From positions 62,001-126,000 of the forward strand of contig NZ_BMPE01000003.1 in assembly GCF_014647435.1 (NCBI RefSeq): DNA of 64,000 nt, given 5' to 3'. The position numbers were made by a program, and so were the translations under genes. This document shows positions 8,655 through 18,880 of the stretch, in pieces. The notes below the pieces were generated by a model. That model saw only the letters and a program-made list of their open reading frames with translations. It ran no database searches and had not been told where the DNA came from. This DNA is from Deinococcus radiotolerans (lineage in GTDB: Bacteria; Deinococcota; Deinococci; Deinococcales; Deinococcaceae). The first letter of the stretch is position 1. Every line of letters begins with the position of its first letter.

Positions 8655-10685
8655 ATGACCACACCCCTGAACCTGCCGGACCGGCCGCCCCTGCACCTCT
8701 GGGCGGGACTGGAACCGACCGTCAGCCGCGTCCGGGACTGGCAGCTGGATCAGCTGCACCTGACGGGCACGGACGAACGGCCGGAGGACATGGACCGCCT
8801 GGCGGACCTGGGCGTCCACGCCGTCCGGTTTCCCCTGCTGTGGGAACGCACCGCGCCCCAGGGCCCGGAGCGGGCGGACTGGCGCTGGGCGGACGTGCGC
8901 CTGGAGCGCCTGCAGGCGCGCGGCGTTCAGCCGATCGCAGGGCTCGTGCATCACGGCAGCGGGCCGCGCGGCACTCACCTGCTCGACCCGGGGTTCGTGA
9001 CCGGCCTGGTCGAGTACGCGCGCGCCGTGGCACGCCGCTACCCGCACGTCACGGCGTACACCCCGGTGAACGAGCCGCTGACCACCGCCCGCTTCTCCGC
9101 GCTGTACGGGCACTGGTACCCGCACGCGCGCAGTGAGGCGAGCTGCTGGACGGCCCTGAAGCACCAGCTTCAGGCGACGGTGCTGGCCATGCGCGCCGTG
9201 CGTGACGTGCAGCCCGGCGCGCAGCTGATCCAGACGGAGGATCTGGGAAAGACCTTCAGCACGCCGGATCTGGCCCAGCAGGCGGATTTCGAGAATGAGC
9301 GGCGCTGGCTCAGCTTTGACCTCCTGAGTGGCCGCGTCACCCCGGAGCACCGGATGTGGGGTCACCTGCGCTGGGCTGGCGCGACCGAGCGGGACCTGTG
9401 GTGGTTCGTGGAGCACGCGTGCCCGCCGGACGTGCTGGGCCTGAACGTCTACGTGACTGGCGAGCGGTTCCTGGACAGCCGCCTGGAGCGGTACCCACTG
9501 CACACCCGCGGCGGCAACAGCCGGGACGAGTACGCGGACGTGGAGGCGGTGAGGGTGCGGGGCGCGGCGCACGGCGGCCCGGCCGCCCGGCTGGCCGAGG
9601 CGCACGAACGTTACGCGCGGCCCCTGGCGCTGACCGAGGTGCACCTGCACTGCACGCGTGAGGAGCAGCTGCGCTGGCTGTGGCAGGCCTGGCAGGCCGC
9701 TCAGGCTGCCCGGGTGGCGGGGGTAGACGTGCGCGCCGTGACGGCCTGGTCTGCGCTGGGCGCCTGCGAGTGGAACAGCCTGCTGACCCGGCAGGACGGC
9801 CAGTACGAGAGCGGCCTGTGGGACGTGCGCGCGCCGCAGCCCCGCCCGACGGCGTTGGTGCGGCTGGCGCAGGCGCTGAGCAGCGGCGCACCCCCCGCGC
9901 CCATTGCGACCACCGCGGGCTGGTGGGCGCGCCCGGAACGGCACCTGTACCCGGTGGACGGCCCGGAGGAGCACGAGCGGCCCGGTGGGCCCGCGCTGCT
10001 CATCGTGGGGGCGCCCGGCCCGCTGCGGACGCAGCTACTGAGTCGCTGCGCGCTGCGGGGCCTGAGGGTCCAGACCGCCGCGCGCTGCCCGGACCACCTG
10101 ACGGACCTGCCGGAACCCACGTGGGCTGTCGCGCACCTGCCTGGCGCGCCCCAGGGTGCCGCCACGCGGGCATGCGCCGAGGCGCAGGTGCCGCTGCTCA
10201 CGTTCACCAGCGCGGACATCTTCAGCGGCCCGCCGGACAGCGTGTGGACTGAGCGGGATCACCCTGTCCCGACCAGCGTGCGCGGTCAGCGGCAGCTCGG
10301 GTGGGAGCAGGCGGCGCTCGGTGAGGTACCGGGGGCGCTTGTCGTGCGCAGCGGCCCCACGTTCGGGCAGGGTGGCGTGGCAGACCTGGCCGCGCGGCTG
10401 CGGCGCCGCGCCGCGCAGGGAGAGCCGACCGTGCTGGCACGCAGGTGGATCACGCCCGTTCATGCCCAGGACCTGTTCGACACGGCCCTGGACCTCCTGA
10501 TCGATGGTGAAACCGGGGTGTGGCACCTCAGCAGCGGTCCGGCGGTCCTGAACATGGACTGGGCACGGCAGGTCCTGCGGGCAGCGCACGTGCCCGCAGG
10601 TGGCGTGCGCTGCGCAGGCGGCACCCCGACCAGTCAGGCCCTGGGCAGCGTGCGCGGGTGGCCCCTGCGCCCCCTCACGCCATAG
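8655..10685 (+). CDS. Two-domain protein: GH1-like glycosidase fused to RmlD-like Rossmann domain
   Basis: 676-residue fusion. Residues 15-430 form a family-1 glycosidase-like barrel. The strand-4 acid/base motif is present as YTPVNEPL with Glu140, and the strand-7 nucleophile position is probably Glu328 in LALTEVHLH, where usual GH1 enzymes have TENG. Residues 445-676 resemble dTDP-4-dehydrorhamnose reductase (RmlD/SDR), with LLIVGAPGPLRTQLL at the nucleotide-binding start and TFTSADIFSG in the middle. The catalytic YxxxK pair of RmlD is replaced by Arg543 and Gln547 (SVRGQRQLG), so reductase activity is doubtful. I chose the ATG at 8655 behind GGAGG (8647-8651); a GTG at 8637 is possible. 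It sits at the end of the forward glycan cluster. Confidence 0.82.
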   Translation: MTTPLNLPDRPPLHLWAGLEPTVSRVRDWQLDQLHLTGTDERPEDMDRLADLGVHAVRFPLLWERTAPQGPERADWRWADVRLERLQARGVQPIAGLVHHGSGPRGTHLLDPGFVTGLVEYARAVARRYPHVTAYTPVNEPLTTARFSALYGHWYPHARSEASCWTALKHQLQATVLAMRAVRDVQPGAQLIQTEDLGKTFSTPDLAQQADFENERRWLSFDLLSGRVTPEHRMWGHLRWAGATERDLWWFVEHACPPDVLGLNVYVTGERFLDSRLERYPLHTRGGNSRDEYADVEAVRVRGAAHGGPAARLAEAHERYARPLALTEVHLHCTREEQLRWLWQAWQAAQAARVAGVDVRAVTAWSALGACEWNSLLTRQDGQYESGLWDVRAPQPRPTALVRLAQALSSGAPPAPIATTAGWWARPERHLYPVDGPEEHERPGGPALLIVGAPGPLRTQLLSRCALRGLRVQTAARCPDHLTDLPEPTWAVAHLPGAPQGAATRACAEAQVPLLTFTSADIFSGPPDSVWTERDHPVPTSVRGQRQLGWEQAALGEVPGALVVRSGPTFGQGGVADLAARLRRRAAQGEPTVLARRWITPVHAQDLFDTALDLLIDGETGVWHLSSGPAVLNMDWARQVLRAAHVPAGGVRCAGGTPTSQALGSVRGWPLRPLTP

Positions 10686-10776
10686 AGCCAGCCCAGGGCG
10701 TGCGCCGTCCAGAAATCTGGTCGCACTGCGAGACTGCCGCCGTTACGGGTCACCGCGCTCCCCGGGCAGCTGCGGA

Positions 10777-11883
10777 TCAGTACAGGCGGGGATTCTTGGG
10801 CCACGCGAACCAGAACGTGGCACCCTGGTTCAGTTTACCCTCCGCCCAGACGCGGGCGCCAAAGCGCTCACAGGTGCGCCGGACGGTGGGCAGGCCCACG
10901 CCCAGACCCTCGTACTCCTTCGGAGAGTGCAGTTTTGCGAAGAGTTTGAACAGCTGATCCTTCTGCCGCATGTTGAAGCCCACGCCGTTGTCCGCCACGC
11001 CGACCTGATGCTCGGTGGTGGTCTCCCGGTGAATAACGTGAATCCGGGCGTGCGGCTGGGACCGGGTGAATTTCAGCGCATTGGACAGGTACTCCTCGAG
11101 GATCAGGGTCAGGGCCTGACTGTCCCCCAGGAGAGTCGGCAGCGGATCATGCGTCACCGTAAATTGCCGGTCCGTGGCGCCAGCACTCACGTGCGCCATC
11201 GCGGTGGACAGCGCTGTCTGGAGGGGCATGGGGCGCAGCCTGGCCCGCATGGTCCGCGTCTGCCGGTACCGTTCGAGGCTGTTGAGCAGCAGGTTCACCT
11301 GCTGGGTCACGTGGCCCGCCGACTGAAGGTGGGCCTCCAGTTCGGTCGGGGTGGCGGCCGAGTGCGCCTGCGCGAGCAGGTTGGTGACGCGGGCGAGCAG
11401 CAGGTGCAGCTGCTGCTGCGTGGCGATCAGGACTTCCTCCAGTTCCTCGTTCAGGTTCCGGATGCGCGTGGCAGCGTTTTTGACTTCCTGCTCCTGATGC
11501 GTGCGCTCGTTGATCAGCAGCAGGTGCGCCTGCTTGTACGGGGTGATGTCGGTCAGCAGGGCGTGACAGACGCTGCCGGCCGGCGTCAGGTGCATGAGCA
11601 TGTTCTGCGCGGGTTCTGCGGGGCGGGCGATGGACAGCTCCGCCTGCTGCACGCGGCCGCTCTCGAGCACCTGCCGGAGCAGCACACTGAGCGACCCGGA
11701 TGAGGCAGGTGCCAGGAACTGATCGAGGCGTTTGCCGCGCAGGCGCGCGGCGCCCAGTCTCAGCAGGTCGGACGTGGCTTCGTTCGCCTGATGAATGACG
11801 CCGTGCACGTCCAGTCGCAGGTAGGGCACGGCCACCATTTCGAACTGGTCCGCGGCGTCTTGGGCTGTGGTTGAAGGGTCCAT
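10777..11883 (-). CDS. PAS-domain sensor histidine kinase-like protein with atypical phosphoacceptor region
   Basis: 368-residue soluble sensor. Residues 10-130 form a PAS domain (VPYLRLDVHGVIHQANEAT). A helical region with a coiled-coil tendency follows (TRIRNLNEELEEVLIATQQ). The C-terminal HATPase is convincing: an N-box-like YLSNALKFT, then GVADNGVGFNM, and the G2-like YEGLGVGLPTVRR. The dimerisation helices lack a normal H-box (no H-E/D-x-R-x-P). A His-containing QQQLHLLLARVTNLL stretch takes its place. It may signal without classic autophosphorylation or use another His. No response regulator gene is adjacent. The start at 11883 is preceded by GTGAGG; a GTG at 11931 would add 16 residues. 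Confidence 0.8.
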   Translation of the reverse strand: MDPSTTAQDAADQFEMVAVPYLRLDVHGVIHQANEATSDLLRLGAARLRGKRLDQFLAPASSGSLSVLLRQVLESGRVQQAELSIARPAEPAQNMLMHLTPAGSVCHALLTDITPYKQAHLLLINERTHQEQEVKNAATRIRNLNEELEEVLIATQQQLHLLLARVTNLLAQAHSAATPTELEAHLQSAGHVTQQVNLLLNSLERYRQTRTMRARLRPMPLQTALSTAMAHVSAGATDRQFTVTHDPLPTLLGDSQALTLILEEYLSNALKFTRSQPHARIHVIHRETTTEHQVGVADNGVGFNMRQKDQLFKLFAKLHSPKEYEGLGVGLPTVRRTCERFGARVWAEGKLNQGATFWFAWPKNPRLY

Positions 11884-12410
11884 GTGGGGCCTCACGTTGA
11901 GCTGAGCGTTGTGGTCACGCTTCAGGAACACACAGCTGGGATGGAGTGAGGCGGAGGAGGAAGGAAGCCAACTTCTGGGTGTTCAGGTGGAGTGCACAGT
12001 GGAATGGCTGGCCTGATTCGGCGTTTGTAGCGCAGCATACTGAGCCTCACGTTGGGTCAACCCCCTAGCTACATGAAGATCACCCAGCGCATTTTTGGGC
12101 AAGGAATGAGAGATAAATAAATAAGATTTTAATTTTTAGCCACATCCAGATTCGGAATGACAGCGTCCTGAAGACCGGAGATCGACCTTCAACTGGCCAC
12201 CGAGTGGCTGACTATGCGCACAGCATCCGATTCAGGCACCATCGACATCAAAATGGCCAGTGCCCAGTTAAGGAACCTCCTTCGACGACTGGAAGCATGA
12301 AGGGCGCGTCACAGCAATCAGGCGCCCCGTGCGACGCAGATGAAGAACGCTTCGGACGTCCTGCATGACCGTCACGTCACCCCGCGCGACACTCAGCGCC
12401 GGAGGTCCTC
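11884..12410. other. Gene-free divergent promoter region
   Basis: About 530 bp between the divergent sensor kinase and SDR genes. It holds an unusually AT-rich patch at about 12090-12140 for this DNA (for example AGATAAATAAATAAG followed by ATTTTAATTTTT), likely promoter DNA. I cannot place a confident -35/-10 pair. No domain-bearing reading frame is seen. Confidence 0.5.
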
Positions 12411-13307
12411 ATGTCTGAACAGCCCACACAGCCTGCCACTGCGTCCACGGCCGATCTACCCACCACGCTGCCCGCCGAGACCCAGGCAAACCAACCTGGT
12501 CAGGAACAGCAGATGCACCCCGCTCCCATCGTGATCCGTGAGGGGTACGAGGGCAGTCACAAACTACGTGGTCGGGTCGCCTTGATTACGGGCGGGGACA
12601 GTGGCATCGGCCGCTCGGTGGCCGTGCACTTTGCGCGTGAGGGGGCGGATGTCGTCATCGTGTACCTCAATGAGCATCAGGACGCCCGGGAGACCGAGGG
12701 GATGGTCACGGCTGAGGGCCGGCGCGCGCTGCTGCTGGCCGGTGACATCGGCGATCCGGCCTTCTGTCAGGAGGTCATCCGGCGCACCATGGACACGTTC
12801 GGGCAACTGGATGTTCTCGTGAACAACGCCGCGGAGCAGCACCCGCAGGAGCATCTGGGGGACATCACCCCGGAGCAGCTGGAGCGGACGTTCCGCACGA
12901 ACATCTTCGCCATGTTCTACCTGACGCAGGCGGCCCTCCCGCACTTGAAGCCGGGCAGCGCCGTCATCAACACGACCAGCGTGACCGCGTACCGGGGCAG
13001 CCCGCAGCTGCTGGATTACAGCAGCACCAAGGGCGCCATCGTGGCCTTCACGCGCAGCCTCAGCCAGAACCTCGCCGGGCAGGGCGTCCGCGTGAATGCC
13101 GTGGCGCCCGGCCCCACCTGGACCCCCCTGATTCCCAGCACCTTTGACGCGCAGCGGGTCAGTGAGCACGGCCAGAACACGCCCCTCCAGCGCCCAGGGC
13201 AACCGTCGGAGGTCGCGCCCGCCTACGTCTACCTCGCCTCTGAGGACAGCAGTTACGTGACGGGTCAGGTCCTACACCCCAACGGCGGCGACATCATCAA
13301 CGGCTAA
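12411..13307 (+). CDS. SDR family oxidoreductase, YghA/general stress protein 39 type
   Basis: 298-residue NAD(P)-dependent short-chain dehydrogenase. The N-terminal 55 residues are a Pro/Gln/Thr-rich lead-in, followed by the YEGSHKLRGRVALITGGDSG core, where GGDSGIG is the variant glycine motif of this subgroup. DVLVNNAAEQHP (the NNAA motif), the catalytic Ser in INTTSVTAYRG and YSSTKGAIVAFTRSL (YxxxK, with K two residues before A) follow. The end QVLHPNGGDIING is typical. Members of this subgroup are linked to general stress and desiccation responses; the substrate is unknown. GGAGG five bases before the ATG sets the start. Confidence 0.92.
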   Translation: MSEQPTQPATASTADLPTTLPAETQANQPGQEQQMHPAPIVIREGYEGSHKLRGRVALITGGDSGIGRSVAVHFAREGADVVIVYLNEHQDARETEGMVTAEGRRALLLAGDIGDPAFCQEVIRRTMDTFGQLDVLVNNAAEQHPQEHLGDITPEQLERTFRTNIFAMFYLTQAALPHLKPGSAVINTTSVTAYRGSPQLLDYSSTKGAIVAFTRSLSQNLAGQGVRVNAVAPGPTWTPLIPSTFDAQRVSEHGQNTPLQRPGQPSEVAPAYVYLASEDSSYVTGQVLHPNGGDIING

Positions 13308-13321
13308 GCACGACGCCCGGC

Positions 13322-13360
13322 CAGCCCGTCCACAGGGGCGAGTGTGTTGTGGACGGGCTG
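13322..13360. terminator. Bidirectional terminator-like hairpin
   Basis: A perfect 13-bp inverted repeat, CAGCCCGTCCACA (13322-13334) and TGTGGACGGGCTG (13348-13360), with a 13-nt loop lies between the convergent SDR and acyl-CoA dehydrogenase genes. No T-tract, but the placement fits a shared terminator. Confidence 0.65.
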
Positions 13361-13427
13361 AGGGTCACGCGCCCCCAGCCCCCACGAACTCTGGGGCCGC
13401 GCCCAGGCCTCGAACCCCTGTCCAGCC

Positions 13428-14588
13428 TCAGCCGAGGGCGCTGAGGCCCGTCAGGTGACGGCCCACGATGAGCGTATGAATGTCGTGGGTGCCTTCATAC
13501 GTGTCAACGGTTTCCAGGTTCAGCATGTGCCGGATGACGGGGTACTCCGTGGTGATGCCGTTCCCGCCGTGCAGTTCCCGCGCGAGGCGGGCGCCTTCCA
13601 GGGCCACGCGGACGTTGTTGCGTTTCGCGTAGCTGACGTGCGCGTAGTTCATCTGACCGCCGTCCTTCAGGGTGCCCAGACGCCAGGCCATCAGCAGGCC
13701 CAGGCTGTGGCTGGTGGCCATGCAGACCAGTTTGTCCTGCACGAGCTGCCGCGCGGCGATGGGCTGCCCGAATGTCTCCCGGTTCAGGGTGTAGTCCAGG
13801 GTGCTGCTCAGCACGGCTTCGAGGGCGCCCATGGCCCCCCAGGCAATCCCGAAGCGGGCGGAGGTCAGGCAGGACAGGGGACTTTTCAGGCCCCGGCTGC
13901 CCGGCAGGACATTGGTCGCGGGAATGCGGCAGTCTTCAAGTACGATCTCGCCGGTGACACTGGCCCGCAGGCTCTGCTTGCGTTCAATCTTGGGCGTGTG
14001 GAAGCCCGGAGCGTCACGCGGAACGAGGAACCCCCGGATGACGTCCTCGTCGTCCTTGGCCCACACGACCGCCACGTCCGCCTCGGGGCTGTTGGTGATC
14101 CACATCTTGCTGCCGTTCAGGACGTACTCGTCACCGTGTCGGCGGGCGCGGGTGCGCATCGCGCCGGGATCGCTGCCGCCATCCGCTTCTGTCAGGCCGA
14201 AACAGCCGATAAGGGTCCCGGCAGCCAGTCCGGGCAGCCAGCGCTGACGCTGCTCCTCGCTGCCGAACTCGTGAATGGGGTGCATCACGAGGCTGCCCTG
14301 CACGCTGGCCGCGCTGCGCAGGCCGCTGTCCACCCGTTCCAGCTCATACATGAGCGCGCCGTACCCGCTGTAACTGAGGCCCGCCCCGCCGTACGTTTCG
14401 GGCGTGGTGGGTCCCAGGAGCCCCATCTGCCCGAACGTTTTCATCAGGTCGCGGATGGGGGGCTGCCCGGAGTCCCACCAGCCGGCGATGTCCGGGAGCA
14501 GCTCCGTGGTGCAGAAGGTCCGCACGGTCTCCCGCACGAGCCGTTCCTCTGGCGTCAGGAGGTCATGCACCGAGAATTCATCGAACAT
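13428..14588 (-). CDS. gcdH: Glutaryl-CoA dehydrogenase-like acyl-CoA dehydrogenase
   Basis: 386-residue FAD enzyme. In the GcdH family it oxidises and decarboxylates glutaryl-CoA to crotonyl-CoA in lysine/tryptophan/glutarate breakdown. The GcdH-specific block RVDSGLRSAASVQGSLVMHP includes the Arg that binds the glutaryl carboxylate. FGLTEADGGSDPG and KMWITNSPEADV are FAD-contact motifs, and the catalytic base is the Glu of DTYEGTHDIHTLIVGR near the C-terminus. I chose the ATG at 14588 because TATCAT lies seven bases before it, the leaderless pattern seen elsewhere in this window. An ATG at 14597 is the alternative. No other genes of glutarate catabolism are adjacent. Confidence 0.88.
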   Translation of the reverse strand: MFDEFSVHDLLTPEERLVRETVRTFCTTELLPDIAGWWDSGQPPIRDLMKTFGQMGLLGPTTPETYGGAGLSYSGYGALMYELERVDSGLRSAASVQGSLVMHPIHEFGSEEQRQRWLPGLAAGTLIGCFGLTEADGGSDPGAMRTRARRHGDEYVLNGSKMWITNSPEADVAVVWAKDDEDVIRGFLVPRDAPGFHTPKIERKQSLRASVTGEIVLEDCRIPATNVLPGSRGLKSPLSCLTSARFGIAWGAMGALEAVLSSTLDYTLNRETFGQPIAARQLVQDKLVCMATSHSLGLLMAWRLGTLKDGGQMNYAHVSYAKRNNVRVALEGARLARELHGGNGITTEYPVIRHMLNLETVDTYEGTHDIHTLIVGRHLTGLSALG

Positions 14589-14744
14589 GCTGAGCATGAT
14601 ACGTGTGGCGCCCACACCAGAAGGCCTGAGGGCGGCACTGGTGAACGGGCCCAGGCAGCCGAAATGGGGGCTGAAGGCCAATGAGGCTACCTAGATCCCT
14701 CCGCATCAGGGGCCTGTGTTGCACGCTCTTTCAGCAGAGAAATG

Positions 14745-14774
14745 GCCGCCCCGGCCTGTTCGGGCTAGGGCGGC
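14745..14774 (-). terminator. Hairpin downstream of the alcohol dehydrogenase operon
   Basis: GCCGCCC (14745-14751) pairs with GGGCGGC (14768-14774), just past the stop of the alcohol dehydrogenase gene on the reverse strand. The stem is short and GC-rich and has no clear T-tract. Confidence 0.45.
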
Positions 14775-14805
14775 GGGACGCGGCCTTTCCGTGTTGAAAA
14801 TCGGT

Positions 14806-15980
<1,175 letters not shown>

Positions 15981-15984
<4 letters not shown>

Positions 15985-16748
15985 GCTAACCCTCCCTGCG
16001 CGGCCCGGCCGCTGCTCTGCCCTTCCGTGGTGGGCGCAAAGCCCAGTTCCTGCTCACGTTTAAAGCGCATCAGGTCATCCCGGAGCTGCTGCGCGGGCTC
16101 CTCACCCAGCAGTCGCGCCGCGACCGCGCCAGCTGACCCGGCAGGCGGGCGGTACGCGAGGCGCACCACGACCTCCGTGCCGCGGTCACCTGCCGCTGGC
16201 CGGAACAGCACCTCACCGTGATTCTCGATGGCCGCGCCCGGCAGGGCCGCCCAGGCCAGGCGGCGCCCCGGCTCGTCCGCCGTGATCTCAGCTTCCCAGC
16301 TGACTGTACCCGTGGGGGCCGTCACGGTCCAGCGTGAGCGGCGCTCATCCAGGACCTCCACCGACTGAAGATGCGTCATCAGGCGCGGCAGGCCTGAGAG
16401 GTCCCGCCACACGCCGTACAGCTGCTCGGCCGGCCGCCCGATCGTCACGGCGTCTCCCACCAGCACCTCCCCCTGGGGCGTCTGACGGATCTTCAAGGCG
16501 GTGGCCAGGGGGTTGCGGCCCGTGGCGGCCATGGCCGCCAAACCGGCTCCCACGGTGCCCAGGACCAGTTTCTGGAGAGGGCGGCCACTGCGCAGTCCCG
16601 CGCCCATGAGGGCCACACCGACACTGCCCATCACGGAGCGTTCCAGTGTCGGCAGCTGCGCGCCGGTGTCATTGGTGCCCAGCTCGTCAGACTGCGGCGT
16701 TGGGTCAGAGGCGTCAGGGGACGCGGGAACAGGACGGTCATCACTCAT
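15981..16748 (-). CDS. SRPBCC (START-like cyclase/dehydrase) family protein
   Basis: 255-residue protein. The first 40 residues are acidic and Pro/Ser-rich. A Gly/Ala-rich, weakly hydrophobic segment follows ([16 protein letters not shown] to [18 protein letters not shown], residues 40-82) and could be a membrane hairpin. Residues 95-235 form an SRPBCC fold: [20 protein letters not shown] at the start, then [16 protein letters not shown] and [13 protein letters not shown]. The SRPBCC cavity usually binds a hydrophobic ligand. Genes with this layout commonly sit beside a zinc alcohol dehydrogenase, as here. GGAGG five bases before the ATG at 16748 sets the start. Confidence 0.82.
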
Positions 16749-16896
16749 GGGAACCTCCGGAACAGAGGCGCGAACCGCGGATCACACGGGCAGCGCAAGG
16801 AACGGCAAACCGGACAGCACAGACTGGCGGGCAGTCAACCCTGCGCGCAGAGGGCCCTTTGAGCCGCAGGCCACTGTGTGACCCTCCGCTCAAGGT

Positions 16897-17919
16897 TCAG
16901 CTGGATCCCCTCTCTTCACCGTTGCCGTGCGCTCCACGCTGGTGAAAGCGCTCCTCTGCGGAACGCTTCATGGGATTGGCCTGAGTAAACGCGGTTTCCA
17001 GGTCACGCCCGACACGCGCGGCGTCCGAGCGGCCTGGCCCGGGCAGCAGCCGCGCGGTCAGCGCCATTACATCCGCCGTCAGCTGCGGCGCCAAGGCGTG
17101 CGCGGTCCCCAGCAGCCACGCCGGTCCTCCCACCATCACCTCCGCGCGGTTACGCACCAGGGCGTTCACGATGCGGCCCGCCGCAACCTGCGCGTCCAGC
17201 GCCAGGACCGGGAGGCTGGCCAGCGTCGCGAACAGTGCGTACTCCCGGCGGTGCTGCCCCTTGACCGGCGCGTTCAGCGGACTGCCCGTCCGCATCAGGC
17301 CCGGCATGACCGTGGTCACCCCGATGCCCTCCAGCGCCAGTTCCGCACGCAGCGCCTGCCCCAGGCCCACCGCCGCGAACTTACTGACCGAGTACGGCCC
17401 CAGATGCGGAATGGCCACCCGACCTCCCAGCGACGCCACGATCAACACTCGCCCCCCGTCCCGCAGGTGAGGCCGCGCGGCCTCCACGAGGCGCAGCGGC
17501 GCCAGCGCATTGAGTTCCAGTACCTGCCGGACGTCCGCTTCAGTCATGTTGGCCATCGGACCCAGCTGGATGATGCCGGCGTTGTTCACCAGCACGTCCA
17601 GTCGGCCATGCACGCGGACAGCCTCGTCAATCAGACGCTGCGCGTCCGCTGCGACGGTCACGTCACCAGCCACGACGTGCACACGTTCTCCCGCGTTCAA
17701 GGACGCCTGCGCGCTCCGCAGGTCACTGCCTGTACGCGCCCCCAGCGTGACCCGCGCGCCACGCGCGAGGAACTCACGGGCCAGCGCCAGCCCCAGACCC
17801 CGCGAACCGCCCGTGATGATCACAGAGCGGTCCCGGAGGTCCAGCGGGCGCGTCAGCGCGTGGCGGGCGGCCAGGGCGCCCAGGGCGGCAGTCAGCAGCA
17901 GGCGTTTCGGGATTCGCAT
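16897..17919 (-). CDS. Membrane-anchored SDR family oxidoreductase
   Basis: 340-residue short-chain dehydrogenase. The N-terminus [20 protein letters not shown] is a likely signal anchor. Then come the coenzyme motif [17 protein letters not shown], the NNAG motif ([13 protein letters not shown]), the catalytic Ser ([12 protein letters not shown]) and [11 protein letters not shown] (YxxxK). The C-terminal 90 residues extend beyond the core with a hydrophobic stretch ([19 protein letters not shown]) and a charged tail. NADP use is suggested by the GARTGS segment after strand 2. The ATG at 17919 was chosen because the anchor begins there; longer upstream frames lack domain content. It stands alone; substrate unknown. 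Confidence 0.85.
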   Translation of the reverse strand: MRIPKRLLLTAALGALAARHALTRPLDLRDRSVIITGGSRGLGLALAREFLARGARVTLGARTGSDLRSAQASLNAGERVHVVAGDVTVAADAQRLIDEAVRVHGRLDVLVNNAGIIQLGPMANMTEADVRQVLELNALAPLRLVEAARPHLRDGGRVLIVASLGGRVAIPHLGPYSVSKFAAVGLGQALRAELALEGIGVTTVMPGLMRTGSPLNAPVKGQHRREYALFATLASLPVLALDAQVAAGRIVNALVRNRAEVMVGGPAWLLGTAHALAPQLTADVMALTARLLPGPGRSDAARVGRDLETAFTQANPMKRSAEERFHQRGAHGNGEERGSS

Positions 17920-18318
17920 GTCCGCAGTGTGCCCCCACGGCGCGGCCCCGTCCGCAGTGCGTGAAGCGGACACCAAGGCCATCTGAGTGCAAGCGCCCCG
18001 CAATGCGTCCATGACCGAAGGGCCTAGCTGGAATGCAGATGCAAGAGATAACTCAGACAAAATCGTATGACGCCAGAATCTCAATCATCCAGAAGCATCC
18101 ACTGGATTGCTCGGGTAGAGTCCCGCACGCACTGCTTTTTTGTCGAGCTGGTCGCCAGGTAATCCCGGAATTGCTGTGGGCGTGTTCTGACTGCTCTACC
18201 GACTTGACCTCTGCCCAGAGAGACCTTTCAGCGTTCCGTCGTGGACGTCGAGTACCACGATAATAAAGGCGCTTCTCCTGCACCGAATAGCCTGCTTCCA
18301 ACTCCTGTCACCTACTAC
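17920..18318. other. Gene-free stretch before the origin
   Basis: About 400 bp between the SDR start and the first iteron. No domain-bearing frame, strong hairpin or repeat is seen. It becomes less GC-rich toward the origin. Confidence 0.45.
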
Positions 18319-18488
18319 CGATTTACTCGGCAGGTTTATCCGTGAGAGCACCCGATTTACTCGGCGGGTTGAGGGCTGAACTCGTCAAATTTCCCGCCAA
18401 GTTCGGCATTTCCGCCGGATGAGATTCCGCCGAGTCAATCGGGCTCAATTGTTCTGCACGGCCCGATTTACTCGGTAGGTATCGCAGG

Positions 18489-18497
18489 TTTTCCACA
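18489..18497 (+). promoter_or_regulatory. Near-match DnaA box
   Basis: TTTTCCACA differs at one base from the consensus TTATCCACA and lies within the iteron array. Confidence 0.5.
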
Positions 18498-18686
18498 GCG
18501 GGGCCCGATTTACTCGGCAGCTTTCGACCCGGGAGTGTACCGGTTTACTCGGTAGCTTTCGCCACCTGACCCGATTTACTCGGTCAGATCGCGGGTCGCA
18601 CTGACCCGATTTACTCGGTAGGTTCTGTCCAATGACGCCCGATTTACTCGGCAGGTTTCCCGATTTACTCGGCAGTTTCACAGAGG

Positions 18687-18695
18687 TTATCCACA
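18687..18695 (+). promoter_or_regulatory. DnaA box (perfect consensus)
   Basis: TTATCCACA is a perfect DnaA box. It lies between the ninth and tenth iterons and next to the AT-rich tract, indicating that host DnaA assists origin opening. Confidence 0.85.
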
Positions 18696-18765
18696 GATTT
18701 TTCCCGATTTACTCGGCAGGTACAAGCCAAAAACGCCGTGCAGGACGCAAGAGGAAGAATCCGCT

Positions 18766-18832
18766 TGTTGTTGTTGATCATCATTTCTTTTCTTCTTTAA
18801 AAACAAAACAAACAACACAACAGCAGAATCAG
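18766..18832. other. AT-rich DNA unwinding element
   Basis: A tract rich in A and T in otherwise very GC-rich DNA. It is polypyrimidine on one strand then polypurine (TTGTTGTTGTTGATCATC, TTTCTTTTCTTC, then AAAAACAAAACAAACAAC). It lies between the last iteron and repA, the expected melting site. Confidence 0.75.
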
Positions 18833-18880
18833 CAGACCGTATGCCGCTTTGCTACAGTAATGGGCGAGGATTCCTGACCG

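Larger units (their letters stand above)
18319..18716 (+). repeat. Iteron array of the replication origin
   Basis: Ten direct copies of a repeat with core CGATTTACTCGG, full form about CCCGATTTACTCGGCAGGT, start at 18319, 18353, 18464, 18506, 18541 (CGGTTTACTCGG), 18572, 18607, 18640, 18661 and 18705. One degenerate copy lies in the opposite direction at 18427-18443 (CCCGATTGACTCGGCGG on the reverse strand). Spacing is irregular, from 21 to about 111 bp. They lie upstream of the repA gene and are its expected binding sites. Confidence 0.95.
18319..18880. other. Replication origin (oriV) of the secondary replicon
   Basis: The order iterons, DnaA boxes, then an AT-rich tract immediately before the initiator gene is that of an iteron-controlled theta origin. 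RepA binding to the iterons plus host DnaA would open the AT-rich tract at 18766-18832. The array probably also serves copy-number control and repA autoregulation. Confidence 0.88.

Noticed and set aside
18445..18681. Reverse-strand open frame encoding a repeated LPSKSG peptide
   Set aside because: It is the iteron array read as protein. The repeats are origin DNA, and there is no start signal.
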